Below, one piece after another: positions 44,511 through 51,522 of a DNA stretch of 55,988 bases; position 1 is the first letter of the stretch; each line of letters starts with the position of its first letter. The stretch is from a bacterium (GTDB lineage Bacteria > Planctomycetota > UBA1135 > GCA-002686595), in assembly GCA_024226735.1 (NCBI GenBank), contig JAAELL010000371.1:1-55988 (forward strand). The letters run 5' to 3'. Below the pieces are notes generated by a model that had not been told where the DNA came from, did no database searches, and saw only the letters and a program-made list of their open reading frames with translations. Both the position numbers and the translations under genes were made by a program.

Positions 44511-45865
44511 ACGCGAGAACCTGGATTGCCGCGACCCTCGCGGTCTGCACGAGCGCCTGCTCGTCCGACCACGAGCACGAGGCTGGAACGCAGGCCGAAC
44601 AGGCGGACGAAGCAAGATCGAGCAGCCGCGTCGACATCCCCCCCACGATCCAGCGCAACCTCGGGATCACGTTCACGGAGGTCGAGCGCCGCCGCGTGGC
44701 CAGCACGATTCGTGTCCCCGGGGCGTTCGAGCTCGAGCCCCTGGCGCGTCACGAGTACCGCATGGTGCTCCCGGGCCGCGTCGAGCTCCTGGTCGATCAG
44801 TACGACGTCATCGAGACCGGTCAGCCGCTGTTTCGATTCGAGTCCCCGGCGTGGGCCGAGCTCGTGCACGAGATCATGGAGGCCGAGCAGTCCGCGAAGA
44901 CCGCCGTGGTCGAGATCGAGGTCGCGGAGGCGAGCCGCGAGGAGGCCAAGAGCAAGCTCGCCCTCGTCCAGGGCCGCATCGACGCGCTCGCCCAAGCGGA
45001 CTTCAAACGCGCCGATCTCGAGGCCGAAGCCGGCGGGCTGCGAGCGAGCATGCCGCGCCTCGAGGGCCAGTTGCGCCTCGCCGAGGCGAAGCTGTCCAAC
45101 GCCCACAGCACGCGCGAACACGCGCTGCACCGAGCGTCGACCGCGTCGGGAATCGATGCCCGCGAGCTCGGAAAGAGCGTCGTCGAAGACTCGGCCGAGG
45201 TTCCCGTGTACCGCACGATCGAATGGATCGAAGTCCGTGCGGCGCGCCCCGGCATCGTCGAGGTCCTGGCGATCACCGACGGAGCGTTCGTCGAGCCGCC
45301 GACGAACGTGCTGTCGACGGTCGACCCGCAGCGCGTCCGCTTCCGCGCGCTCGCGCTCCAGGCGGATCTGCCCGAGCTCGCTGTGGCGACCGACGCGAAG
45401 ATCGTTCCGCCGCCGAACCCCGGGATCCCGATCGCGGACGCCGTCGCGGCGAACGTGACGCTCGGCCTCGAGGCCCACCCCCAGGAGCGCACGCTGACGC
45501 TGATCGCGAGCCCCGAGCAGCTCGCGCCTTGGATTCGGCCCGGCGTCTCCGCGTTCCTCGAAGTGGTCGTCGACACGACCGAAGCACCAACGCTGGCGAT
45601 TCCGCGCTCCGCGATCGTCCAGGACGAGCTGGAGCACATCTTCTTCCGTCGCGACCCAAAGGACCCGAACACGGCGATTCGCGTCGTCGCCGACATGGGG
45701 GTCAGCGACGGGCGCTGGGTCGCCATCCAGTCAGGCGCGATGGTGGGTGACGAGGTCGTCGTAGCAGGTTCCTACGAGCTGAAGCTCGCGACGCAGCAGA
45801 GCGGCGCCTCCCAGAAGGGCGGCCACGTCCATGCGGACGGCACGTTCCACGAAGAAGAGGACTAG
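44507..45865 (+). CDS. Periplasmic membrane fusion protein (CzcB/CusB-like)
   Basis: 452 residues, lipoprotein signal (TLAVCTSAC). A His/Glu-rich segment follows the lipid anchor (SSDHEHEAGTQAEQADEA). The core holds VDIPPTIQRNLGITFTEVER and RVPGAFELEPLARHEYRMVL, typical of heavy-metal fusion proteins. A coiled-coil hairpin comes next (EAEQSAKTAVVEIEVAEASR ... GQLRLAEAKLSNAHS). The barrel region includes VRAARPGIVEVLAITDGAFV, and the end is again His-rich (KGGHVHADGTFHEEED). It links the RND pump to the outer-membrane factor. The last codon and stop (GAC TAG) overlap the left boundary of the inserted MITE-like element. Confidence 0.88.
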   Translation: MNARTWIAATLAVCTSACSSDHEHEAGTQAEQADEARSSSRVDIPPTIQRNLGITFTEVERRRVASTIRVPGAFELEPLARHEYRMVLPGRVELLVDQYDVIETGQPLFRFESPAWAELVHEIMEAEQSAKTAVVEIEVAEASREEAKSKLALVQGRIDALAQADFKRADLEAEAGGLRASMPRLEGQLRLAEAKLSNAHSTREHALHRASTASGIDARELGKSVVEDSAEVPVYRTIEWIEVRAARPGIVEVLAITDGAFVEPPTNVLSTVDPQRVRFRALALQADLPELAVATDAKIVPPPNPGIPIADAVAANVTLGLEAHPQERTLTLIASPEQLAPWIRPGVSAFLEVVVDTTEAPTLAIPRSAIVQDELEHIFFRRDPKDPNTAIRVVADMGVSDGRWVAIQSGAMVGDEVVVAGSYELKLATQQSGASQKGGHVHADGTFHEEED

Positions 45866-45898
45866 TGGTGTGATGCAAACATTCGCGATCGTATCCCG
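45862..45898. repeat. Left terminal inverted repeat of MITE-like element
   Basis: 37 bp beginning CTAGTGGTGTGATG; four mismatches to the reverse complement of the right end. Confidence 0.85.
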
Positions 45899-46008
45899 GC
45901 CCGCCGGCACCCGCCACGGCGTTGCGGTTCCTGCGACCAATCCCAGCATCACCGTATTGGCAGCGAAGTTGCGTCGTCGCCGCGCCTTGTGGCACGCACA
46001 GGCGAACT

Positions 46009-46045
46009 CGGGATACGACCGCGACTGTCTACATCACACCACTAG
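46009..46045. repeat. Right terminal inverted repeat of MITE-like element
   Basis: 37 bp ending CATCACACCACTAG, complementary to the left end. Confidence 0.85.
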
Positions 46046-46051
46046 CCTGCC

Positions 46052-49000
46052 GTGCTGAAGAACCTCATTCGATTCTCGATCGCGCGCTCGGAGCTCGTGC
46101 TCGCGCTGGCGCTCGTCCTGCTCGCGGTCGCCGCGTACCGCCTGCCGCGTGCGCCGGTCGACGTCTTCCCGGAGCTGAACGCGCCGACCGTCGTCGTAAT
46201 GGCCGAGGCGCCCGGTCTCGCCGCCGACGAGGTCGAGCAGTACGTCACGTTCCCCATCGAGTCGTCCGTGAACGGCGTACCGGGCGTCCGGCGCGTGCGC
46301 ACGTCGAGCGCTATCGGTCTCGCGGTCGCGTACGTCGAGTTCGACTGGGGTATGGACATCTACCGGGCGCGCCAGCTCGTGTCGGAACGCCTCGACACCG
46401 TTCGCCCGACCCTGCCGCGCGACACGCACGTCGAGATGACGCCGATCACCTCGATCACGGGCGAGATCATGCTCCTCGCCGTGTCCTCGCCGGACCAGTC
46501 GGTGAGCCGCCTCGACCTGCGGGCGTACGCCGAGTTCGACCTCAGGAACAAGCTCTTGGCGATCGCTGGGGTCGCGCAAGTCTCGGTGATCGGCGGCGAG
46601 CTGCCCGAGTATCAGGTGCTGGTCGAACAGGAGAAGCTGCGCCTGTACGACCTGACGATGCAGGACGTCGTCGCCGCCGCGGAGTCAGCCCACAGCACGT
46701 TGAGTGCCGGCTACCTCCCGGACGTGGGCAGCCTCGAGATCCCCATTCGCCAGAGCGGTCGCGTGCGCAACGTCGACGACATCGCCGGCACGATGATCAA
46801 GTTCCACAGCGGCGCGCCGGTCACGATCGGCGAGGTTGCCCAGGTCCGACTCGGCCCCGCACCCAAGCGCGGAACCGGCTCCGACGCGGGCCTGCCCGCT
46901 GTGATCATGACGGTGCTGAAGGCGCCCGGGACGAACACGCTGGCGATCACCGAGAGCGTCGACGGGCTCTTGAACGCGCTCGAACCGTCCCTTCCGGCGG
47001 GAATGCGGGTCAACCGCCAGATCTTCCGTCAGGCGGACTTCATCGACCTCGCCGTGCACAACGTCGTAGAGGCGCTGCGCGACGCCGCAATCATCGTGTC
47101 GATCATCCTGGCGCTGTTCCTGATGAACGCGCGCACGACGTTGGTCACCCTGACGGCGCTGCCGCTGTCGCTCGCCGCGGGGCTGCTCGCGCTGGAAGCG
47201 CTCGGCGAGACGATCAACGTGATGACGCTCGGAGGCCTCGCGATCGCGGTCGGCAGCCTGGTCGATGACGCGATCATCGACGTCGAGAACGTCTTCCGCC
47301 GGCTCAAGCAGAACTCCTCGCTGCCGGAAGCGGAGCGGTCCACCAAGCACCAGATCATCTTCGACGCGAGCAACGAGATCCGACCGGCGATGGTCTTCGC
47401 GACGATCATCATCGGGCTCGCCTTCTTGCCGCTGATGTTCCTGGGCGGCATCGAGGGACGCTTCTTCCGTCCCCTGGGCATCGCCTTCGTCGTCTCCCTG
47501 GCCGCGTCGCTGCTCGTCGCGTTGACGGTGACACCGGCGCTGTGCCGCCTCCTGTTGCAGGGCGACGCCGCGCGCAGCGACGCGAGCGAGGGATTCGTCG
47601 TCGCCACGCTGCTGCGACTGTATCGGCCGACGGTTCATTGGGCGTTGCAGCGCCGCATCCTCGTTCTGGGGAGCGCGGCCGCGGGGACGCTCTTGACGCT
47701 GCTGCTCGGCTCGACGTTCGGCACGTCGTTCCTGCCCGAGTTCAACGAAGGCACGTTCAGCATCGGGCTCTTCGCGCCCCCCGGTACTTCGCTCGACGCG
47801 AGCGACCGCATGGCCGGCGCGATCGAGAAGCAGCTGATGGAGCTCGAGGGGGTACGCAGCGTGACGCGCCGCACCGGCCGGGCCGAACGCGACGAGCACG
47901 TCGAGCCGGTCAGCAACTCCGAGGTCGACGTGACGATCCTCCCGGGGCATCGCAAGCAGGACGTGCGCAAGGAGATCACGCGGGTCCTCGACCAGATCCC
48001 CGGCATCACCTCGAACGTCGGCCAGCCCATCGAGCACCGGCTGAGCCACATCCTGTCCGGTACGCCCGCGGCGATCGCGATCAGCGTCTACGGCGACGAC
48101 CTCGACGTTCTGCGCTCGGTCGCCAAAGAGATCGAGGCGGAGCTCGAGACCCTACCCGGCGCCCGCGACGTGGCGGCGAACCGCGAGGTGATGATCCACT
48201 CGCTGCCGGTCGAGTACCGGCCACAGGCGCTCGCCGCGTACGGCCTGACCCCGCTCGCGGCGGCCGAGCAGGTGCGCGCGGCCGTCTTCGGCGTCACGGT
48301 CGCCGAGGTGAACGACGGCGTGCGCCGCTACGGCCTCGCGGTCCGGCTGCATCCGGACAGCCGCGACGACGTGGACGACATACGGCTGCTCGTACTGCGC
48401 GGCGAGGGGGGCGCGCTCGTCCGCCTCGCGGAGGTCGCGGACATCGGGACCGAGCTCACGTCGTACCAGATCGCGCGCGAGAACTCGCAGCGCAAGGCGG
48501 TCGTCTCGCTGAACGTCGCCGAGGGAGCCAACCTCGGACACCTGGTCGAGCAGGTGCGCGAGCGCGTCGATCCGATCGTCCAGCGTCACGGCTACACCGT
48601 CCAGTACGGCGGCCAGTTCGAGGCCCAACAATCCGCCAGCCGCAAGATCCTCTTGTTCAGCGGCATCGTGCTGCTCGTGATGCTGGCGTTCCTGGATCTG
48701 GCCACGGGTTCACTGCGCGTCTCGCTGCTCGTCCTCGTCAATCTCCCGCTCGCCCTCATCGGCGGCGTGGTCGCGATCTTCATCTCGGAGTCGCCCAGCC
48801 TCTTGCGCAATGTCGCAGGCCTGTTCGGAGCCGGCACGTACACGGCGCCCGTGCTCTCGATCGCGAGCCTGGTCGGCTTCATCACCCTGTTCGGGATCGC
48901 CGTGCGCAACGGCATCTTGCTGGTGAACCACTACCGATACCTCGTCGAGCACGAAGGGCGCGATGTGTACGATGCGATCATCCAGGGCTCCCAAGAACGG

Positions 49001-49225
49001 CTGGTTCCGATTCTGATGACCGCCCTCACCGCGGCGCTGGCACTCCTGCCGATCGTCATCGAGGGCGACTCGCCCGGAAACGAGATCCTCAGCCCCCTGT
49101 CCGTCGTCATCCTCGGCGGTCTGCTGACGTCGACGTTCTTGAACCTCGTCGTCGTTCCGGCGGGTTACGCGGCCCTACACCGTGTACGCTCTGGCCCCGA
49201 ACACAAGAAGCGAGAACAAGCATGA
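46052..49225 (+). CDS. Heavy-metal RND efflux pump (CzcA/CusA family)
   Basis: 1057 residues from a GTG at 46052, the usual RND length. Twelve membrane helices in two sets with two large periplasmic loops. Signatures: MLKNLIRFSIARSELVLALA, APTVVVMAEAPGLAADEVEQ (metal-RND porter region), and the TM4 proton-relay segment GGLAIAVGSLVDDAIIDVEN followed by VFRRL. The second half has FLPEFNEGTFSIGLFAPPGT, VVSLNVAEGANLG and GIAVRNGILLVNHYRYLVEH. The DDA variant of the TM4 motif does not clearly assign Cu/Ag or Co/Zn/Cd. It acts with the two preceding proteins. The MITE-like element separates it from the fusion gene and could affect its expression. It overlaps the next gene by 4 bp. Confidence 0.92.
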   Translation: MLKNLIRFSIARSELVLALALVLLAVAAYRLPRAPVDVFPELNAPTVVVMAEAPGLAADEVEQYVTFPIESSVNGVPGVRRVRTSSAIGLAVAYVEFDWGMDIYRARQLVSERLDTVRPTLPRDTHVEMTPITSITGEIMLLAVSSPDQSVSRLDLRAYAEFDLRNKLLAIAGVAQVSVIGGELPEYQVLVEQEKLRLYDLTMQDVVAAAESAHSTLSAGYLPDVGSLEIPIRQSGRVRNVDDIAGTMIKFHSGAPVTIGEVAQVRLGPAPKRGTGSDAGLPAVIMTVLKAPGTNTLAITESVDGLLNALEPSLPAGMRVNRQIFRQADFIDLAVHNVVEALRDAAIIVSIILALFLMNARTTLVTLTALPLSLAAGLLALEALGETINVMTLGGLAIAVGSLVDDAIIDVENVFRRLKQNSSLPEAERSTKHQIIFDASNEIRPAMVFATIIIGLAFLPLMFLGGIEGRFFRPLGIAFVVSLAASLLVALTVTPALCRLLLQGDAARSDASEGFVVATLLRLYRPTVHWALQRRILVLGSAAAGTLLTLLLGSTFGTSFLPEFNEGTFSIGLFAPPGTSLDASDRMAGAIEKQLMELEGVRSVTRRTGRAERDEHVEPVSNSEVDVTILPGHRKQDVRKEITRVLDQIPGITSNVGQPIEHRLSHILSGTPAAIAISVYGDDLDVLRSVAKEIEAELETLPGARDVAANREVMIHSLPVEYRPQALAAYGLTPLAAAEQVRAAVFGVTVAEVNDGVRRYGLAVRLHPDSRDDVDDIRLLVLRGEGGALVRLAEVADIGTELTSYQIARENSQRKAVVSLNVAEGANLGHLVEQVRERVDPIVQRHGYTVQYGGQFEAQQSASRKILLFSGIVLLVMLAFLDLATGSLRVSLLVLVNLPLALIGGVVAIFISESPSLLRNVAGLFGAGTYTAPVLSIASLVGFITLFGIAVRNGILLVNHYRYLVEHEGRDVYDAIIQGSQERLVPILMTALTAALALLPIVIEGDSPGNEILSPLSVVILGGLLTSTFLNLVVVPAGYAALHRVRSGPEHKKREQA

Positions 49226-49686
49226 AGACCCGACTCCATCTCTTGGCCGCTGGCCTCGCCCTGCCCCTGTTCGCGTGTGGAGGCAGCGACGAACCGTCGC
49301 CGCCCGACACGGAATCGACGAGCGGGACCGGCACGGAGGAAGAGGACCACGAGCACGACGAGGAGCCCCTCGGTACCGTCGAGATCGGCGGCATGCAGGT
49401 CGAGTTCGCCCAGGGGCACGGCTCCGTGGCCGCGGGGGAGGAGGGACACCTGGTCGTCAAGCTGCCCTACTCCGACAACGGCGCGACCACCGTCCGCGCC
49501 TGGATCGGCACGGAGGATCGGACGCTGTCGTACGTGGGCAAGGCCGACTACGCCAAGTCCCACGACGACTACGACGCCCACGCGAACGCCCCGGATCCGC
49601 TGCCGGAGAACGTCATGTGGTGGGTCGAGATCGAGAAGCCGGACGGAACGAAAGCGGTCGGTTCTGTCCAACCCTTGATGGACTGA
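49222..49686 (+). CDS. His-rich lipoprotein, last gene of the metal-efflux operon
   Basis: 154 residues. ATG overlaps the pump stop (ATGA). Lipoprotein signal (LAAGLALPLFAC), then a Ser/Thr/Glu linker with EEEDHEHDEEP, then a beta-rich domain (VEIGGMQVEFAQGHGSVAAG, LVVKLPYSDNGATTVRAWIG, YVGKADYAKSHDDYDAHANA, MWWVEIEKPDGTKAVG). His and Asp clusters suggest metal binding in the periplasm. No named family, but its position at the end of the tripartite pump operon supports a metal-handling role (inference). Confidence 0.75.
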   Translation: MKTRLHLLAAGLALPLFACGGSDEPSPPDTESTSGTGTEEEDHEHDEEPLGTVEIGGMQVEFAQGHGSVAAGEEGHLVVKLPYSDNGATTVRAWIGTEDRTLSYVGKADYAKSHDDYDAHANAPDPLPENVMWWVEIEKPDGTKAVGSVQPLMD

Positions 49687-49714
49687 ACCCCGCCGGGGCG
49701 AAACTGGTACGTCT

Positions 49715-49732
49715 CAACGGCGTCAGCCGTTG
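49715..49732 (+). terminator. Small hairpin after the metal-efflux operon
   Basis: CAACGGC/GCCGTTG, a 7-bp stem with a 4-nt loop, 28 bp after the stop. Confidence 0.45.
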
Positions 49733-49766
49733 AACCCGGAAGCAAACCTGGCGTCGTTGCGGCACC

Positions 49767-49791
49767 AGCGGGGCTGCTTCGCAGCCCCGCT
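49767..49791 (+). terminator. Strong hairpin after the metal-efflux operon
   Basis: AGCGGGGCTGC/GCAGCCCCGCT, a perfect 11-bp stem with a TTC loop. It terminates the efflux operon or acts as an upstream control hairpin for the chimeric gene that starts at 49808. Confidence 0.7.
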
Positions 49792-49807
49792 AGGCTATTC
49801 TGGCGGT

Positions 49808-50965
49808 ATGGAGCCCGGCACCGAACATGACCTCGCGGAACTGACGATCGATCGCTCGCGTGGTTCGCGGCGACGCAAGAAGGGCCGCAGCAAGGGCGTG
49901 TTGGGCATCGCGCTCTGGATCGTGCTGCTCGCGGGCAGCCTCTGGCTGTTCCAGCGGCCGCTGTGGTCGTTCGTCGACCGCATACGACTGCCCGCCGTCC
50001 AGGTCGGTCGCGTCCTGACGCGCTCTCCGGGCTCGGCCGCGGCTGCGTCTGGCGCCGCCGCCAACGGACACGTCGTCGCGCGCTTGTTCTACGACGACCA
50101 CGCGGCGGGACTCGCCCGCGCCGAGGCGGACGTGCTGCAGGCCGAGGCCGGAGCGGCGCGTGCGCGTGCCGACACCGTCAGCGCGCGCGACGCTGTCGCA
50201 CAGCGCGAAGCCCAGGCCCGCGCGGCGCAGCAGGCCCTCGTCGAGGCGCAGGTCGAGGAGAAGCTAGCGCGCACGGAGATCGAGCGCATCGCGAAGCTCG
50301 TGGCCGACGGCGTCGAGAACGAGCGCTCCCTCGAGCGAACGATCCTGTTCGGCAACGGCGACGACGTGCTGCTCCCCCCCGCGGGCAACGTCCAGGTCCA
50401 GGACTGCAACGTCGGTGACGGCGATTTCGCCGGCTCGAACGGCAACGTCTCGGTCGATCCGCTCTTCCGCGCCCCGGCGCGCGGCGACTACCGTCTCGGC
50501 TTCGGGACCGTGTGCGTCGACGCGGCCCCCGGCGTCAGCGGCACCGACGTGCGCGGCGCAGCGCGCGGCAACGACGGTGACCTCGACCTCGTCCTGGCGG
50601 CCGACATGGGCGCCTACGAGCTGCGCACGCTGAGCGCGCCCGACACTGTCGGGATCGGCAAGAAGCTGAACTTCGAGCTCCACGGCGAGCCGGGCAGCTT
50701 CCTCACGCTGTACCTCGCGCGCACGACTCAGCTCCCTGTGCCCGATGCGACTCCGTTCGGCCTGCGCTGGCTCCCGCAGAACCAGCTCGAGCTGATCGGG
50801 ATGCACAAGGTACTGTCGCCGCATGCGCTCGTGCACACGGTCTACGTACCGAACGCCCCTGGGCTCATCGGCATGCAGTTCAGCTTCCAGGTCCTCGCGC
50901 GCTCGACCGCCGCGCCAGCGGGGGCGGCTTGGGGTGACGCGCACACGGTCGAGTTCACCCCGTAG
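49808..50965 (+). CDS. Chimeric protein: HlyD-type membrane fusion N-terminus joined to beta-helix C-terminus
   Basis: 385 residues from the ATG at 49808. Residues ~30-55 hold a membrane helix (VLGIALWIVLLAGSLWLF). They are followed by the usual start of an ABC-export fusion protein (VQVGRVLTRSPGSAAAASGA ... NGHVVARLFYDD) and a coiled coil (ARAEADVLQAEAGAARARAD ... TEIERIAKLVADGVENERSL). The lipoyl segment normally between 'VVAR' and 'LF.DD' is missing. At about residue 176 the sequence changes to the tail of a secreted beta-helix protein: TILFGNGDDVLLPPAGNVQV, NGNVSVDPLFRAPARGDYRL, DLDLVLAADMGAYELRTLSA, then a C-terminal beta domain ending AHTVEFTP. This looks like two non-homologous genes joined, with an internal deletion. 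It is unlikely to work as a fusion protein. Confidence 0.7.
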   Translation: MEPGTEHDLAELTIDRSRGSRRRKKGRSKGVLGIALWIVLLAGSLWLFQRPLWSFVDRIRLPAVQVGRVLTRSPGSAAAASGAAANGHVVARLFYDDHAAGLARAEADVLQAEAGAARARADTVSARDAVAQREAQARAAQQALVEAQVEEKLARTEIERIAKLVADGVENERSLERTILFGNGDDVLLPPAGNVQVQDCNVGDGDFAGSNGNVSVDPLFRAPARGDYRLGFGTVCVDAAPGVSGTDVRGAARGNDGDLDLVLAADMGAYELRTLSAPDTVGIGKKLNFELHGEPGSFLTLYLARTTQLPVPDATPFGLRWLPQNQLELIGMHKVLSPHALVHTVYVPNAPGLIGMQFSFQVLARSTAAPAGAAWGDAHTVEFTP

Positions 50966-50980
50966 GAGGCTGCGCCCGAC

Positions 50981-51430
50981 TCAGCGCCCCTGCCCCATGC
51001 CCGTGCTGATCGCGTTCATCAGGGCCATCGTCTGAGTCGGGAACTTCGCCACGATCTTCTTGCTCGCCGCCGAGATGCGATCGCCGATATCGTTCGGCTC
51101 TTCGCTCCCTGGGTCGACACCGATGTCTAGGTCCTCGCTGCGCTTCATCAGGGCGTTCATGGCGGGGCCGATGGCCTCGATCTGAACGAAGCTCGCTTCC
51201 AGATCCTCCTCGGTCTCGATCCCTTCGAGGAGGGTCGCGATCTCGTCTCCGAGCTCGTTGTAGACCTTCTTCAAGCCTGCTTCGTCGCTCGGCAGCTCCT
51301 CGGGATTGGTGATGCGCTTCGAGCTCTCGGTCGACGTGCCGGTGGACGATCCGGGCTCGGTCGTCGCCTCGCCGCAACCGAACGAGAGGGCTGCTAGCGC
51401 GAGGACGAGGAGAGTCTTTTTGTGCTTCAT
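50981..51430 (-). CDS. Small lipoprotein, unknown function
   Basis: 149 residues from the ATG at 51430. Lipoprotein signal (LLVLALAALSFGC), then a Ser/Thr-rich linker (TEPGSSTGTSTESSK) and a helical, acidic domain (LPSDEAGLKKVYNELGDEIA, TEEDLEASFVQIEAIGPAMN, ISAASKKIVAKFPTQTMALM). No recognised family. It is convergent with the chimeric gene (15-bp gap) and lies downstream of the S9 peptidase gene on the same strand (92-bp gap). Confidence 0.75.
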   Translation of the reverse strand: MKHKKTLLVLALAALSFGCGEATTEPGSSTGTSTESSKRITNPEELPSDEAGLKKVYNELGDEIATLLEGIETEEDLEASFVQIEAIGPAMNALMKRSEDLDIGVDPGSEEPNDIGDRISAASKKIVAKFPTQTMALMNAISTGMGQGR

Positions 51431-51522
51431 GGGGTCTTGATCAGTCGGGAAGACGATCGCTGGGCCAGGCTCGGATCGTACTCCGGCGGCCCGACGAGAA
51501 CGAACGGTCGGGCGCGCGCCCG

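Larger units (their letters stand above)
45862..46045. mobile_element. MITE-like element, 184 bp, complete copy
   Basis: Bounded by CTAG on both sides. The 37-bp terminal inverted repeats at 45862-45898 and 46009-46045 match at 33 of 37 positions; the outer CTAGTGGTGTGATG is perfect. The internal part encodes no convincing protein. It lies between the stop of the fusion-protein gene and the GTG start of the RND pump gene, 6 bp before that start. CTAG is either the target duplication or part of the palindromic end; since it is its own complement, the sequence alone cannot decide. A second copy in inverted orientation begins at 55850. Confidence 0.85.

Noticed and set aside
45922..47268. Long plus-strand frame starting inside the MITE-like element and running into the pump gene
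   Set aside because: It is out of frame with the RND pump and becomes Arg/Pro/Gly-rich at once. The same first ~30 codons appear in the second copy only because the element is repeated.
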